DNA of 64,000 nucleotides, taken from contig JANLFQ010000001.1 in the NCBI GenBank assembly GCA_024653355.1, forward strand, positions 1,088,829 to 1,152,828. The letters are read 5' to 3'. Under the pieces are notes generated by a model. The model had not been told where the DNA came from and ran no database searches. It worked only from the letters and a program-made list of their open reading frames with translations. The stretch is from a candidate division WOR-3 bacterium (GTDB taxonomy: Bacteria; Hydrothermota; Tepidihabitantia; Tepidihabitantales; Tepidihabitantaceae). Positions 63,104-64,000 of the stretch are shown piece by piece (the first letter of the stretch is position 1; each line of letters starts with the position of its first letter). A program made the position numbers and the translations under genes.

Positions 63104-64000
63104 CTAATCTTTTAGCGCCTTTGCCATACTCGGAGTAAGTTCTGGCTCAGGAATCGTCCCAATTTCCGGGTTTAATTCAATCTCAAAATCGCCGGTTCTA
63201 AACCGGGTAAGAAATGGAGATAAAAGGATAAGCCAACAAACGAGAAGCGGGATAAGATAAAAAACCCAGTTTATTCCTGCACCCCTTTTACTTAACTCTG
63301 CGGGGGCAAGAAGGTGGACATAAAATGGAAAGGAAACTAACAATAGGATAAATAAAAATAATCCGAATGCGACCACCCTTTTCCACCACATATTTAGTGG
63401 CTTCGGCGCACAAAACCACCAGCGCCACCAGGCAGGACGGCAGTGTAAATCCCAGATGTGCCTGAGTAAATCCTTTGCCTCATCATAATTTTTGTCGTGC
63501 CACAACGCCTGTTCCAGACTTCGCACCGCAGCAATGTGGTTGTTTTGTTGATAGGAAAACACCCCTTTCAGGTAATACGCCATTCTTAAAACTTTTCGCA
63601 CCCGCTCCTTCGTCTTGGGTGCGTCTTTTTTAACCTCCTTCAATATTTTTTCATTTCTATTTATCAGGTCGTCAAGTTCTGATATCAACAAAGTTAACTC
63701 TATGATGTGACCCGGATTGTCCTGCGGTTTTATCTTTATAGGCTCATTAGATTGCGACGCCCTATACACCTTCCAGATTTCATCAAGGGCTTTGCTTCTT
63801 GACCAGAAGTACCGGGCATAAATTGTCCAGAGTCTGGTAATATCGTCTGGTGAAGTTAGTTTTGCCCCTATCTCAAAGTCCGAAAGCGCCTCGCGCAGTT
63901 CGCCTCTTCTTACACGAACAATTCCCCGGTTGTTGTACGCCTCAGCCAGATTCGGGTTTAACTCTATCGCCTTTGTAAAGTCCGCAATCGCACGGTCATA
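63104..64000 (-). CDS. Partial TPR protein with two C-terminal membrane helices (5' end outside window)
   Basis: The frame is open through the window edge, so at least 298 residues are encoded and the N-terminus is missing. The first visible part is a tetratricopeptide repeat (YDRAIADFTKAIELNPNLAEAYNNRG, shown here only in part as AIELNPNLAEAYNNRG). A second repeat-like pair lies around AAVRSLEQALWHDKNYDEA. Two membrane helices (VVAFGLFLFILLLVSFPFYV and WVFYLIPLLVCWLILLSPFL) follow, then a charged tail. A GTG at 63769 is not needed as a start. It is probably an envelope scaffold; the function is unknown. Confidence 0.75.
   Translation of the reverse strand, partial: YDRAIADFTKAIELNPNLAEAYNNRGIVRVRRGELREALSDFEIGAKLTSPDDITRLWTIYARYFWSRSKALDEIWKVYRASQSNEPIKIKPQDNPGHIIELTLLISELDDLINRNEKILKEVKKDAPKTKERVRKVLRMAYYLKGVFSYQQNNHIAAVRSLEQALWHDKNYDEAKDLLRHIWDLHCRPAWWRWWFCAPKPLNMWWKRVVAFGLFLFILLLVSFPFYVHLLAPAELSKRGAGINWVFYLIPLLVCWLILLSPFLTRFRTGDFEIELNPEIGTIPEPELTPSMAKALKD

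Overview
The window looks like a piece of chromosome from an uncultured Gram-negative (diderm) bacterium. An outer membrane is implied by a TolC/RND efflux operon, a predicted outer-membrane barrel and secreted proteins with FlgD/Por-type C-terminal sorting domains. Those sorting domains, an archaeal-type AspRS, a GlnRS and many TTG/GTG starts suggest a candidate-phylum lineage near the FCB group or WOR-3, but taxonomy cannot be proved from this sequence. No rRNA, CRISPR array, transposase or integrase was seen.

Layout. 1-620: end of a secreted protein, then a terminator. 645-6150 (minus): type IV pilus genes pilB and pilC, two tandem paralogous unknowns, and queH, read from one strong promoter. 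6736-12315 (plus): purD, a TsaC-like/phosphatase fusion, acyl-CoA dehydrogenase, lpd, lipB. 12231-16230 (minus): a radical-SAM activase, then hslU-argF-trxB. 16250-21740 is a clearly AT-rich accessory island on the minus strand. It holds two orphan genes, an AAA ATPase/TOPRIM-like pair, a small orphan, and attC-like sites between the genes. 21820-26271: queuosine-precursor transporter, AspRS, gyrB, and a DUF721 (DciA-like) gene. 26384-29281: DUF58 and BatA-type genes. 29254-35344 (minus): an operon reading outer-membrane protein, CHASE4-PAS sensor kinase, response regulator, REC-kinase, M20 peptidase, small unknown. 35461-38352: two tandem secreted BNR-repeat proteins. 38442-42702: L28, then a GDP-D-rhamnose-type sugar pathway and two glycosyltransferases. 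42699-48242 (minus): a compact four-gene operon of an unknown protein, two DUF2791/BrxD-like ATPases and an Lhr/BrxHI-like helicase. 49328-53613: two tRNA-Ser genes, gltX, glnS and a coupled unknown. 53624-59652 (minus): tetR-tolC-adaptor-RND. 59786-62787: tldD, tldE, tRNA-Leu. 63104-64000: partial TPR membrane protein.

Three observations stand out. First, the BREX-related ATPase/helicase operon lacks every other BREX gene. Second, the AT-rich island carries attC-like motifs and a defence-type ATPase/TOPRIM pair. Third, at least six minus- or plus-strand genes have a consensus promoter whose -10 box lies only 5-11 bases before an ATG, without a Shine-Dalgarno, which implies leaderless mRNAs. 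A roughly 197-bp intergenic repeat occurs twice, at 6320 and 48607.
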